Assembly: GCA_029266295.1 (NCBI GenBank) | Contig: JAQSXD010000011.1 | Span: 1 to 23,210 of the forward strand | Direction of reading: 5' to 3' | Length of the DNA: 23,210 bases | Source: Bacillota bacterium | GTDB taxonomy: Bacteria; Bacillota; Clostridia; Peptostreptococcales; Anaerovoracaceae | Part shown: one piece after another, positions 15,925 to 22,513 of the stretch | How positions within the stretch are numbered: the stretch's first letter is position 1 | Layout of the letters: each line of letters opens with the position of its first letter | Program-made: the position numbers and the translations under genes | Notes under the pieces: generated by a model | Database searches by the model: none | The model's input: only the letters and a program-made list of their open reading frames with translations | Told to the model about the DNA's origin: nothing

Positions 15925-17049
15925 TTACAGCGTTTCAGATGGACATCGAGTGCCATCGGATTCCTGATTGAGCAATTTTGAATCTCCTCTTGCAACAACG
16001 ACTTGATAGCCAACCCGGTTCATTCGGCCCTCTATGCAGTGACGGCACTCGGCAGCTTCGTCGCCTGTGCAGATTTTGTTGTCATAAAGAAGATATTTAT
16101 CTCGAACCTCTCTGGGGGATAGATTGGGCATGACCACATTACCACCCGCCAGAATTCCTTTTTCTCTGCCCATGGGATCGATGGTACCCAGCGCAGTGGT
16201 CGCAGGCAGCAGTACTGCGGGGAGCATGAGGCGGATCAGTCCCAGGAGGAACAGCGTCAGCTCAGCAGTGCCGGAAGGCTCCTTTGCAAAGGGCGTATCA
16301 TGGTGGGGGATAAAGGGGCCGATTCCTACCATCTGGGGCTGAAGTTCCTGTAGAAAGATCAGGTCCGAAGCAAGGTGAGCGGTTGTCTGACCGGGGGAAC
16401 CCACCATAAATCCGCAGCCAACTTGATATCCGATTTGTTTTAATTCCCAAAGACATTGTTTGCGGCTTGCTAGTGTCATGGATTCAGGGTGGAGCTTGCT
16501 GTAGTGATCCGGATCTGCAGTTTCGTGTCGGAGCAGATATCGTTCCGCGCCGGCCGCATAATATGCCCGGTAGCTTTCTGCACTACGCTCTCCAATGGAA
16601 AGGGTAATGGCACAGTCTGGAAAGCAGCTTTTTATTGCACGGATGATTTCGATAAGAACTGGATCACTAAAATGACCGTCCTCTCCGCCTTGAAGTACAA
16701 AGGTACGAAAGCCCAGGCGGTATCCATCTTCGCAGCAGGACAAGATCTGCTCCTTCGTCAGCCGATATCGCTCCGCATTTTTGTTGCTTCTGCGGATTCC
16801 GCAATAGTAGCAATCATTTTTACAGTAATTTGTAAACTCGATGAGTCCGCGCAGATATACGTCGGTGCCGTAGTGCTTCTCCCTGATCCGACGGGCTTTT
16901 TCGAAGAGATATTCGCTAAGATCTGCGCTTCTGTTCACGATGAGCATGGCATATTCTTCAGAAGAAAGCTTCTGCTCTCGCTCCAGTTTATCGATAAGCT
17001 GCTTCATTCTGTCCATTTGTTCGATTTTGTCAAATGCAGTCTGTTTCAT
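15925..17049 (-). CDS. hydE: [FeFe]-hydrogenase maturase HydE (radical SAM)
   Basis: Start at ATG 17049, two nt after the previous stop, with AGAAGG in the end of that gene; a TTG at 17055 is the alternative. 374 residues. Radical-SAM motif CKNDCYYCGIRRSN, typical of HydE, then VLQGGED, SIGERS and MVGSPGQT. A second, non-essential cluster site may lie in CTGDEAAECRHC near the C-terminus. It acts with HydG and HydF in building the H-cluster dithiolate bridge. It is coupled by position to the TM1266-type gene and hydG. Confidence 0.95.
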   Translation of the reverse strand: MKQTAFDKIEQMDRMKQLIDKLEREQKLSSEEYAMLIVNRSADLSEYLFEKARRIREKHYGTDVYLRGLIEFTNYCKNDCYYCGIRRSNKNAERYRLTKEQILSCCEDGYRLGFRTFVLQGGEDGHFSDPVLIEIIRAIKSCFPDCAITLSIGERSAESYRAYYAAGAERYLLRHETADPDHYSKLHPESMTLASRKQCLWELKQIGYQVGCGFMVGSPGQTTAHLASDLIFLQELQPQMVGIGPFIPHHDTPFAKEPSGTAELTLFLLGLIRLMLPAVLLPATTALGTIDPMGREKGILAGGNVVMPNLSPREVRDKYLLYDNKICTGDEAAECRHCIEGRMNRVGYQVVVARGDSKLLNQESDGTRCPSETL

Positions 17050-17051
17050 AA

Positions 17052-17321
17052 TCAACCTTCTTTCAATGCTTCATTGCTGATCTTAGAATAAATGGTTTTG
17101 GTGCTGACTCCCGGCAGCATTCCCAGTTTGCCGGAAAGTGAGCTGATTTCATCCCCGGGAGCATCCAGCGCAATGCTGATGACGGATATGCCGCGCTTGG
17201 GATAGGGAACGCCCATGCGTCCGATAATATACTCTGCATACTGATGAAGAATGCGGTTTAGCTCCTCCACAGAATTGTGATTTTCAATGATTACTCCAAT
17301 CAGTGCCACTCTTGATTCCAT
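17052..17321 (-). CDS. TM1266-type iron-only hydrogenase system regulator
   Basis: 89 residues from ATG 17321, with AGAAAGGA upstream; an earlier frame to 17357 lacks a site. The sequence (SRVALIGVIIENHNSVEELN, then GRMGVPYPKRGISVISI) matches the small ACT/NikR-C-like proteins named after T. maritima TM1266, which accompany [FeFe]-hydrogenase maturation genes. No DNA-binding motif is visible; the family is called a regulator from its fold and context. First gene of the hyd operon. Confidence 0.85.
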   Translation of the reverse strand: MESRVALIGVIIENHNSVEELNRILHQYAEYIIGRMGVPYPKRGISVISIALDAPGDEISSLSGKLGMLPGVSTKTIYSKISNEALKEG

Positions 17322-17397
17322 GTAATCTTTCCTTTCTTTAAAAAGTGGGTACGCCACTTATTCCGTCAAGATCGCTTGCAGCGATGCTCCCTGCAAT

Positions 17398-17420
17398 AAA
17401 AAAGCGCCTTATCAAGGCGC
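17398..17420 (-). terminator. perfect intrinsic terminator in the hyd operon leader
   Basis: On the minus strand GCGCCTT, a 3-nt loop, AAGGCGC (17420-17404), then TTTTTT (17403-17398). It lies 77 nt upstream of the first hyd start codon and downstream of the only promoter found. No minus-strand gene precedes it, so it fits an attenuator rather than the end of another unit. Confidence 0.7.
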
Positions 17421-17432
17421 AAAAAATAGCAA

Positions 17433-17501
17433 AGAACAATACAATTGATCCGTTCTATTATCAGTGCCTTTCCCCTCAGGCGTACCTTCGGGCGTCAGAA
17501 C
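17433..17501 (-). promoter_or_regulatory. structured leader segment with alternative pairings before the hyd terminator
   Basis: Minus strand: GTTCT (17501-17497) can pair with AGAAC (17456-17452), enclosing a GCCT/AGGC hairpin. The same AGAAC can instead pair with a second GTTCT (17437-17433) just before the terminator. The middle holds an imperfect direct repeat, ACGCCCGAAGG / ACGCCTGAGGG. It does not match any riboswitch class I can recall; a new or divergent class is speculation. Confidence 0.4.
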
Positions 17502-17517
17502 AACAAAATATTATTTA

Positions 17518-17563
17518 TTTAACGTAATAAAATCATTATACGTTAAATGATGCGTGTAGGCAA
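17518..17563 (-). promoter_or_regulatory. hyd operon promoter with overlapping inverted repeat
   Basis: Minus strand: TTGCCT (17563-17558), 17 bp, TATAAT (17540-17535). A perfect inverted repeat, TTTAACGTA (17518-17526) and TACGTTAAA (17539-17547), with 12 bp between, covers the -10 and the start point, as a repressor site would. The binding protein is unknown. Confidence 0.6.
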
Positions 17564-17654
17564 GGATACAAAAATAAAAAATCCGTGTTATAATTTGAGA
17601 GAACTGAACGGTTGCAGTAATTATATTCGGTTCAGAAGGGACGGAGAAATTAGC

Positions 17655-18347
17655 ATGGAAACATTGAAGGATAAGCAATTTTCAGGGAAAAAAGCGGTTA
17701 CCGCTGCTCAGATGAAAGAGATTGAAAGATGGGCAGATGAAGCCGGACTTTCCTATTATCAGATGATGGAGAACGCGGGTAGAAGGGCCGCAGAATTTAT
17801 CGCAACGCACCATTCTATAGCCGGTCAAAAGGTACTGATTCTCTGCGGCAGAGGAAATAATGGGGGTGACGGGTTTGTAGTCGCAAGAAAGCTGGAACAG
17901 ATGGGAGCACAGGTAGCTGTTGCCCTTATAGAAGGCGAACCGAAGACCCCTGATGCCATGGAAAATTACAGGCTTTGCAAAGAATTAAACATTTCGGTCC
18001 TATGCGGAGCAGGGGAGAGCGACGCAATCCTCTCGCAGGTTAAGAAGGCAGAGATCATCGTGGATGGAATCTTTGGAACCGGGTTTCGTGGGATCTTGGG
18101 TGAGACGGTAAGGAAAATAACCGAGCAAATCAACATTTCTATTGCATCGGTGTACGCGCTGGATATACCGAGCGGGGTCAACGGAGACAGCGGCGAAGCC
18201 GACATTGATTCCATTCGTGCTGATTTTACGCTGTCGTTTCATCGCCTGAAACCAGCTCATACCATGATCAAAGCCATAGAATATTGTGGAGATGTTGTTT
18301 GCCTTTCCATTGGAATTGAGGAAGTTTTGAAGGAAGAACGCCAATAA
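17655..18347 (+). CDS. nnrE: NAD(P)H-hydrate epimerase
   Basis: Start at ATG 17655 with GGAG 8 nt upstream; the frame is open from 17547 but the extra residues look non-coding. 230 residues: a stand-alone YjeF_N domain without the C-terminal dehydratase. Motifs: MMENAGRRAAEF, GRGNNGGDGFVVAR (nucleotide-binding loop), DGIFGTGFRG, and ALDIPSGVNGDSG with the catalytic-site Asp. It epimerises damaged (R)-NADHX and NADPHX so that the partner dehydratase can repair them. That partner is not in the window. A TATAAT at 17589-17594 may be its -10, but the -35 is poor. Confidence 0.9.
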   Translation: METLKDKQFSGKKAVTAAQMKEIERWADEAGLSYYQMMENAGRRAAEFIATHHSIAGQKVLILCGRGNNGGDGFVVARKLEQMGAQVAVALIEGEPKTPDAMENYRLCKELNISVLCGAGESDAILSQVKKAEIIVDGIFGTGFRGILGETVRKITEQINISIASVYALDIPSGVNGDSGEADIDSIRADFTLSFHRLKPAHTMIKAIEYCGDVVCLSIGIEEVLKEERQ

Positions 18348-18363
18348 AAGAAGAATCAATCAA

Positions 18364-18413
18364 AAGGACGGATATCCGTTGCAGTTCGCCCTGCTTCAGA
18401 TAATCCATCCTTG
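18364..18413 (+). terminator. possible terminator after the epimerase gene
   Basis: AAGGACGGAT (18364-18373) pairs with ATCCATCCTT (18404-18413) with one mismatch; an inner GCAG/CTGC hairpin is possible. There is no strong T-run, so this is only tentative. A perfect 12-bp palindrome, ACGGATATCCGT, sits at 18368-18379. Confidence 0.3.
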
Positions 18414-18436
18414 CTCATGACTTGTTATTTTACTCC

Positions 18437-18634
18437 TCAGAGTGATTCTTCCCTTTGATCTTCCGGACGTTTCCCGTTGGATTTTTTTCGCTGCCGTACG
18501 CATTCTGTAAGGAGGTACTCAATCTGGCCGTTGATGGACCGAAAGTCATCCTCCGCCCAGGAAGCAAGCTCTTTCCAGAGCGTCGGCGATAAGCGTAGTA
18601 AAAGTTGCTTTTTATCTTTTTCTTTATTGTCCAT
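18437..18634 (-). CDS. small ribbon-helix-helix (Arc-like) protein
   Basis: 65 residues, ATG 18634 with AGGAGG 7 nt upstream. The core KKQLLLRLSPTLWKELASWA (strand and helix), then the SINGQIEYLLTECV helix, fits the Arc/CopG ribbon-helix-helix fold; the C-terminus is a charged tail. Such proteins are dimeric DNA-binding repressors or antitoxins. It follows the SPFH gene by 86 nt on the same strand and is probably co-transcribed. No toxin gene is adjacent, so an antitoxin role is not supported. Confidence 0.7.
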   Translation of the reverse strand: MDNKEKDKKQLLLRLSPTLWKELASWAEDDFRSINGQIEYLLTECVRQRKKSNGKRPEDQREESL

Positions 18635-18720
18635 TCATCAACCTCCTGCCTTTCCCATTGTATAACATCGGGAATCTAGACCGCAACAGATTTCCCTTTG
18701 TCAGGCGGATGTGTGCAGGA

Positions 18721-19761
18721 TCAATAAATGGATCCGCTGTTCACAATGGGCTGGGCGTCTTTATTTCCGCAAAGAACCACCAGCAGATTGCTTACCATTG
18801 CAGCCTTGCGTTCTTCGTCCAGATGCACAACATTATTTTCGTTAAGCTTCTCAAGCGCCATCTCCACCATTCCGACGGCACCTTCTACGATCATTTGTCT
18901 TGCATCAATAATTGCAGATGCCTGTTGTCTTTGAAGCATAGCTGCTGCGATTTCGGGCGCATAAGCCAGATGTGTAATTCTAGCCTCGATAATTTCAAGA
19001 CCTGCGATGGTTACCGCATTTTGTATCTCCGCCTTTAGCTTCTCGGCAACTTCCTGGCTACTGCCTCTGAGGGACTTTTCCTGATTCTCATTTTCAGAAT
19101 CGTAAGGGTAGAGTCGAACGATATTACGAAGGGCGGAATCACACTGGATCGATAGATACTCGGTATAATTGTCCACATTGAAAGCTGCCTTTGCAGTATT
19201 TACTACCTTCCAAATCACTACAATTCCTATAATAATGGGATTTCCCAGCTCATCATTGATCTTCTGCTTATCGTTGTGGAGTGTCATCGTTTTCAGTGAA
19301 ATAATTTTGCTTGCTCTCTTTACTCCCTGCAGATTCGTCTTGCCTTGGGCTGCCAGCATATCGGAAGCAGCTGTGGCTGCCTGAGGAGCCTCCGCTCCTG
19401 GATGAAAGGCGGTGACAAAAGGATTCACAAAGAAAAAGCCTTCCCCCTTAAGCGTGCCGTAATATTTACCGAAAAGGGTAAGAACCAGTGCTTCGTTCGG
19501 CTTGAGTATTTTCAAGCCTGCGAAAAGGATCGGCCCGATCAGTCCGAAATAAACTGCACTTATTACGATGAGTGCGATCATTAGTAAGCCGTAAAGTCCA
19601 TATGTGCCTGATGCTTTCTCTATAACCGCATATACGAACAAGCCAACGGAAGCCAGCATAAGGATCAGATTCAGGATTAGCATCGTCATACCACTCGTGT
19701 ATTTGGGTGTAATTTCTTCATAATGCATTTTTTTTTCTTCTTTATTGATTGTCGTTGTCAT
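18721..19761 (-). CDS. SPFH/band-7 domain membrane protein
   Basis: 346 residues, ATG 19761 with AGAAAGGGG upstream. Two N-terminal membrane spans (about 25-48 and 55-82) are followed by an SPFH domain (KPNEALVLTLFGKYYGT, GNPIIIGIVVIWKV, QCDSALRNIVRLYP) and a helical, Ala/Glu-rich region (LQRQQASAIIDARQMIVEGAV). Stomatin/flotillin relatives form membrane scaffolds that organise microdomains or regulate proteases. No NfeD partner is visible here; instead a small ribbon-helix-helix protein follows. Its specific role is unknown. Confidence 0.85.
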   Translation of the reverse strand: MTTTINKEEKKMHYEEITPKYTSGMTMLILNLILMLASVGLFVYAVIEKASGTYGLYGLLMIALIVISAVYFGLIGPILFAGLKILKPNEALVLTLFGKYYGTLKGEGFFFVNPFVTAFHPGAEAPQAATAASDMLAAQGKTNLQGVKRASKIISLKTMTLHNDKQKINDELGNPIIIGIVVIWKVVNTAKAAFNVDNYTEYLSIQCDSALRNIVRLYPYDSENENQEKSLRGSSQEVAEKLKAEIQNAVTIAGLEIIEARITHLAYAPEIAAAMLQRQQASAIIDARQMIVEGAVGMVEMALEKLNENNVVHLDEERKAAMVSNLLVVLCGNKDAQPIVNSGSIY

Positions 19762-19794
19762 AAAAAAAACCCCTTTCTTTTTCTGACTGAACGA

Positions 19795-19848
19795 TTGATA
19801 TCACATTGATATCATATTCATATTATATCGAAGGAGAAAAAATGTCAA
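19795..19848 (-). promoter_or_regulatory. SPFH promoter region with direct repeat
   Basis: Minus strand: TTGACA (19848-19843), with TAATAT (19825-19820) at 17 bp or TATAAT (19827-19822) at a tight 15 bp. Downstream of it TTGATATCA occurs twice, at 19795-19803 and 19806-19814, an 11-bp period that places both on one face of the helix. Confidence 0.45.
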
Positions 19849-19966
19849 TCAATCCAAGAAAAATAATATTACATTCCGATTACAGCATGGAAGATAAGAG
19901 CGCTGAACGGCAGGGCATAAGGTGTAAAATGCTGGGGGTATGGTTGGATGGAGTTGCGTTTTTGTA

Positions 19967-19995
19967 TTGACAGGAACAGCGAAAAGGAGGATAAT
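19967..19995 (+). promoter_or_regulatory. promoter of tRNA-Val
   Basis: TTGACA (19967-19972), 17 bp, GATAAT (19990-19995). Predicted start near 20002, about 50 nt before the tRNA. Apart from this, 19849-20052 shows no gene. Confidence 0.6.
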
Positions 19996-20052
19996 AACAA
20001 TCAAAGGTCTATATTCATAACAGAAATTCAAGCTTATGAATTGATAAGGTGG

Positions 20053-20129
20053 GGGCGATTAACTCAGCAGGCTAGAGTGCCATCGTCACAAGGTGGAAGT
20101 CGTTGGTTCGAATCCAATATCGCCCACCA
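20053..20129 (+). tRNA. tRNA-Val, anticodon CAC
   Basis: Acceptor stem GGGCGAT/ATCGCCC is perfect. The D-arm is ACTC/GAGT. The anticodon arm CCATC/GGTGG has loop GTCACAA, giving anticodon CAC (positions 34-36) after U33. The T-arm GTTGG/CCAAT has loop TTCGAAT. Discriminator A73 and an encoded CCA are present. It reads GUG only. Confidence 0.92.
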
Positions 20130-20225
20130 ATTGCAATTGATTCAGTTGCTATGAATGCAACCATTCAGATTAACTTTAATACATAGGGCATTCATAAGAA
20201 CGTATCATTAAATCAATGAGCCGAA

Positions 20226-20253
20226 GGCAGCAATTTGCTGCCATTTGTCTTTT
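20226..20253 (+). terminator. terminator after tRNA-Val
   Basis: GGCAGC (20226-20231), loop AATTT, GCTGCC (20237-20242), then ATTTGTCTTTTTTG. About 97 nt past the tRNA; 20130-20225 shows nothing else. Confidence 0.6.
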
Positions 20254-20285
20254 TTGTGTTTTTTGCATTTCTTGATTATTTTTGA

Positions 20286-20314
20286 TTGAAGTTTTATTTT
20301 CAGAGTAGTATAAT
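20286..20314 (+). promoter_or_regulatory. promoter of tRNA-Ala
   Basis: TTGAAG (20286-20291), 17 bp, TATAAT (20309-20314), 25 nt before the tRNA. Confidence 0.6.
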
Positions 20315-20338
20315 TTCCTCGTTGACAGAGATTGATCC

Positions 20339-20414
20339 GGGGAATTAGCTCAGCTGGGAGAGCGCTGCGTTCGCAATGCAGAGGTCAGGAGTTCGATCCT
20401 CCTATTCTCCACCA
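20339..20414 (+). tRNA. tRNA-Ala, anticodon CGC
   Basis: Acceptor stem GGGGAAT/ATTCTCC has the G3-U70 wobble pair that defines alanine identity. The anticodon arm CTGCG/TGCAG has loop TTCGCAA, giving CGC. The T-arm is AGGAG/CTCCT, with A73 and an encoded CCA. It reads GCG only. Confidence 0.95.
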
Positions 20415-20415
20415 A

Positions 20416-20465
20416 GCGAAAATATCCACCCAAGGGTGGGTATTTTTTTCGTTTCTGCACTGTTG
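20416..20465 (+). repeat. copy A of a ~47-bp direct repeat (tRNA-Ala terminator region)
   Basis: It shares AAGGGT-GGTATTTTTT and CGTTTCTG-ACTGTTG with 22323-22369 in the same orientation, about 1.9 kb apart. Copy B has a degraded hairpin. The CPBP/TetR pair lies between the two copies. Confidence 0.65.
20424..20449 (+). terminator. terminator after tRNA-Ala
   Basis: CCACC/GGTGG hairpin with a 4-nt loop (within 20426-20439), then TA and seven T. It begins about 10 nt past the tRNA end. A diverged copy of this segment lies at 22323-22369. Confidence 0.75.
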
Positions 20466-20466
20466 G

Positions 20467-20653
20467 AGGAGCGAGCTCCTGACCAAAGAGGGTATCGGGA
20501 GATGTAATCTCCTGATAAAAAGTATATCGGAATTTGGCGATTGGTGTTGGAACTAGGCGATATACGGATCACCGCTTCGGGGGTGACAGGCATTGAAGAT
20601 GCCGCCGATAGGGGGCAGCGCCCCATGCGGGGCATGTGAGAACATGCCGGGAA
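20467..20653 (+). other. gene-free, GC-rich, hairpin-dense stretch
   Basis: No credible reading frame. Perfect short hairpins follow one another: AGGAG/CTCCT (20467-20480), GGAGAT/ATCTCC (20498-20512), TCACC/GGTGA (20569-20586), GGCAT/ATGCC (20589-20603), GGGGC/GCCCC (20612-20624) and GGCATGT/ACATGCC with a GAGA loop (20631-20648). It runs straight into the tRNA-Ala remnant. It could be a structured RNA or a recombination scar; nothing shows that it is transcribed. Confidence 0.5.
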
Positions 20654-20680
20654 GGAGTTTGATCCTCCCATTCTTCACCA
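20654..20680 (+). pseudogene. tRNA-Ala 3'-end remnant
   Basis: 27 nt match the last 27 nt of tRNA-Ala (20388-20414) with only three differences, covering the T-arm, the acceptor 3' strand and CCA. No D-arm or anticodon arm precedes it. Duplicated tRNA 3' ends are typical attachment-site footprints of integrating elements. No integrase is in the window. Confidence 0.7.
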
Positions 20681-20764
20681 CAATCTGTCCGAAAAGGACA
20701 AAACAAAACGCTGAAATGTTGAAATTACGGCATTTTTATTCAATCAGATATTCCAATATCATTA

Positions 20765-21532
20765 TTAATGAATCACATTGACGATGATCATAATTAATGG
20801 AATGAAGTTCAATGATCCGTGGACAATAATACCAACACAGGTGTTTTTTGTTTTTTGCACAACATACGAAAGGGAAAGTGCTGTCATCAGCAAAGTAATG
20901 ATATTCCATTTCCAGAAAAGATGCCACAAACCCCACATAGTTCCATGAATCAGCCATGCATATTTTCCGTATGCCAGCTCTTGCCGCGGCAGCAAATATC
21001 CCCGGAACAGAAATTCTTCACCAAAAATGTTAAAGAACCAGCCGACAAAGTAAACCGGAATAACCCACCATTTTCCGGAGAGTTCCATTCCGAACATCAT
21101 TCCGTTCGTCGACGGAGCTAAATTTGGATTGATTTCAGGGGGTAAGTAGGGGGGCGGTGCGAAAAATGGAATCTGTGCCATTATTTTGCCGATGGGCGGC
21201 TGGACAAACAGTAGCACAACCAGCCAGAAAACCAACAATTTGGCAGTCCACATCCAGGTTTTACGATCGATTTTGTTCAATCTGTATCTGTTCTTGATGA
21301 CTAGCCACGAAAGCTTGTGACCTTCGGCTTTGACCAGCAAAAAAGCAATGATAAAAATTAAAACAAATGGTAAGTAAAAGAAAATGAGATAGCCGACCAT
21401 AAATGATATCCCGGTCTTCATCATACTTGGAATGACGACATAGAGCGAAAGAAAAATCAAGGTGAAACTGATTCCAAAGATTGCGACAGAGGCCAAAAGA
21501 GAAAGGGGCTTTATAGATTTTGCAGTTTGCAT
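20765..21532 (-). CDS. CPBP (CAAX-like) intramembrane metalloprotease
   Basis: 255 residues, ATG 21532 with AAGGAGAA upstream. About 6-7 membrane spans. The three catalytic motifs are complete: GEEFLFRGYLLPR (EExxxR), WGLWHLFW (histidine of motif 2) and HGSLNF (HxxxN). Bacterial members act in bacteriocin immunity, peptide maturation or membrane stress; some were called Abi. It is the second gene of an operon with the TetR regulator (19-nt gap), so its expression is probably controlled by that protein. The substrate is unknown. Confidence 0.88.
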   Translation of the reverse strand: MQTAKSIKPLSLLASVAIFGISFTLIFLSLYVVIPSMMKTGISFMVGYLIFFYLPFVLIFIIAFLLVKAEGHKLSWLVIKNRYRLNKIDRKTWMWTAKLLVFWLVVLLFVQPPIGKIMAQIPFFAPPPYLPPEINPNLAPSTNGMMFGMELSGKWWVIPVYFVGWFFNIFGEEFLFRGYLLPRQELAYGKYAWLIHGTMWGLWHLFWKWNIITLLMTALSLSYVVQKTKNTCVGIIVHGSLNFIPLIMIIVNVIH

Positions 21533-21551
21533 AAATATTCTCCTTTTAAAA

Positions 21552-22232
21552 TTAGATATTATTCAAGCCGCGCCAAAGAATATCCAGTTGGGTTTTGTAA
21601 ACAGCGGATATATTCGCGAAGCCAACATCCTTTAAGGTAAATGGAACGCCGATCAAAATGCTGTTCAGTGAGAATTCAATGGTTGTAAGATCGAAATTGC
21701 CTGACAGTTCACCTGCCACCTTGGCGTTTTCAATTGCAGAAATAAGCATTTTTCGAAAACCCAGCATAGGAATTTCTTCGGAGACTATTGTGTCGAATCC
21801 CCAGAGAAATGCTTCGGCTTTGGTCAAGCATCCCATCTTGGACGTCTCCAAATCGGCGCTGAAAATACTCGAAAAAATCTGAAATGCAGCTTTGGGCTGC
21901 TTGGCAAATTTTCTACCCAGTTCTTCGTATGCCGTCCAGATGCTTTCCAATCCCGCGACTGGATGCCTTTGCAGCACGATGTTTTTAGTATCAATGATCC
22001 AAATCTGCAGCAAGTAAAAAAACACGTAATGGATCGAACTGAAATAATTAAAGAACGTTCTTTTTGATACTCCGATTTCTCTGCAGACATCGGCAATGCG
22101 GATCTGATCAAAGGATGTTTCCTCAAGTTTCTCCAAGACCAAATTCACGATGGCGATTTTTGTTCTTGCATATTTTTCTTCACGAAGCGAAATGCCATAT
22201 TGCTCTAAACTAATCACTGTTTTCGGTAGCAT
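21552..22232 (-). CDS. TetR/AcrR-family repressor
   Basis: 226 residues, ATG 22232 with GAGGTAGG upstream. The N-terminal helix-turn-helix is clear (FDQIRIADVCREIGVSKRTF, then FNYF). The rest is a helical ligand-binding and dimer domain with low family conservation. It is first in the operon with the CPBP protease. The promoter just upstream carries two palindromic sites, so autorepression is likely. The ligand is unknown. Confidence 0.9.
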   Translation of the reverse strand: MLPKTVISLEQYGISLREEKYARTKIAIVNLVLEKLEETSFDQIRIADVCREIGVSKRTFFNYFSSIHYVFFYLLQIWIIDTKNIVLQRHPVAGLESIWTAYEELGRKFAKQPKAAFQIFSSIFSADLETSKMGCLTKAEAFLWGFDTIVSEEIPMLGFRKMLISAIENAKVAGELSGNFDLTTIEFSLNSILIGVPFTLKDVGFANISAVYKTQLDILWRGLNNI

Positions 22233-22262
22233 CTTTATACCTACCTCTTCTTTCTAAAAAAA

Positions 22263-22324
22263 TTGCATTAAATGCAATATTGCATTATGCGCAAAATTAT
22301 ATCGTGCATAAATCCGACTGTCAA
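22263..22324 (-). promoter_or_regulatory. perfect promoter with two tandem TetR-type operators
   Basis: Minus strand: TTGACA (22324-22319), 17 bp, TATAAT (22301-22296). Directly downstream are TTGCATT-A-AATGCAA (22263-22277, perfect) and a related TTGC...GCAA site (22280-22294), offset by 17 bp. Both lie over the start region of the TetR-CPBP transcript, the classic autorepression layout. Confidence 0.75.
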
Positions 22325-22369
22325 GGAAAACCGCCTAAGGGTAGGTATTTTTTCGTTTCTGTACTGTTG
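22323..22369 (+). repeat. copy B of the tRNA-Ala terminator repeat
   Basis: A diverged copy of 20416-20465; its hairpin is damaged (CCGCCT/GGGTAGG) but the T-run and the CGTTTCTGTACTGTTG tail persist. No tRNA precedes it. The -35 of the TetR promoter touches its left edge. Confidence 0.6.
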
Positions 22370-22415
22370 TTTGAGAAATGCAGTTGGCGTTCTAATTTCA
22401 CAGGCGTGTAGTATC

Positions 22416-22445
22416 TTGTCAATTGAAGCTATGATGTGTTAAAAT
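22416..22445 (+). promoter_or_regulatory. possible promoter of the LytTR regulator
   Basis: TTGTCA (22416-22421), 18 bp, TAAAAT (22440-22445). About 68 nt before the start codon. Confidence 0.45.
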
Positions 22446-22513
22446 ATTCAACGAATCTTGGCGTTGCATTGTAACGTTGGTGACGATATGGATCTGAAAG
22501 GAGGCACAAGCCG

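Noticed and set aside
16489..17091. 200-codon plus-strand frame
   Set aside because: Antisense to hydE; no ribosome site or domain.
17420..17528. Known riboswitch class in the hyd leader (fluoride, glycine, THF, c-di-GMP considered)
   Set aside because: Partial resemblance of short motifs only; the conserved cores are not all present.
18437..18634. Antitoxin of a toxin-antitoxin pair
   Set aside because: No small toxin-like gene is adjacent; the neighbours are the SPFH gene and a convergent epimerase.
20654..20680. A third functional tRNA
   Set aside because: Only the 3' end is present; there is no anticodon or D-arm upstream.
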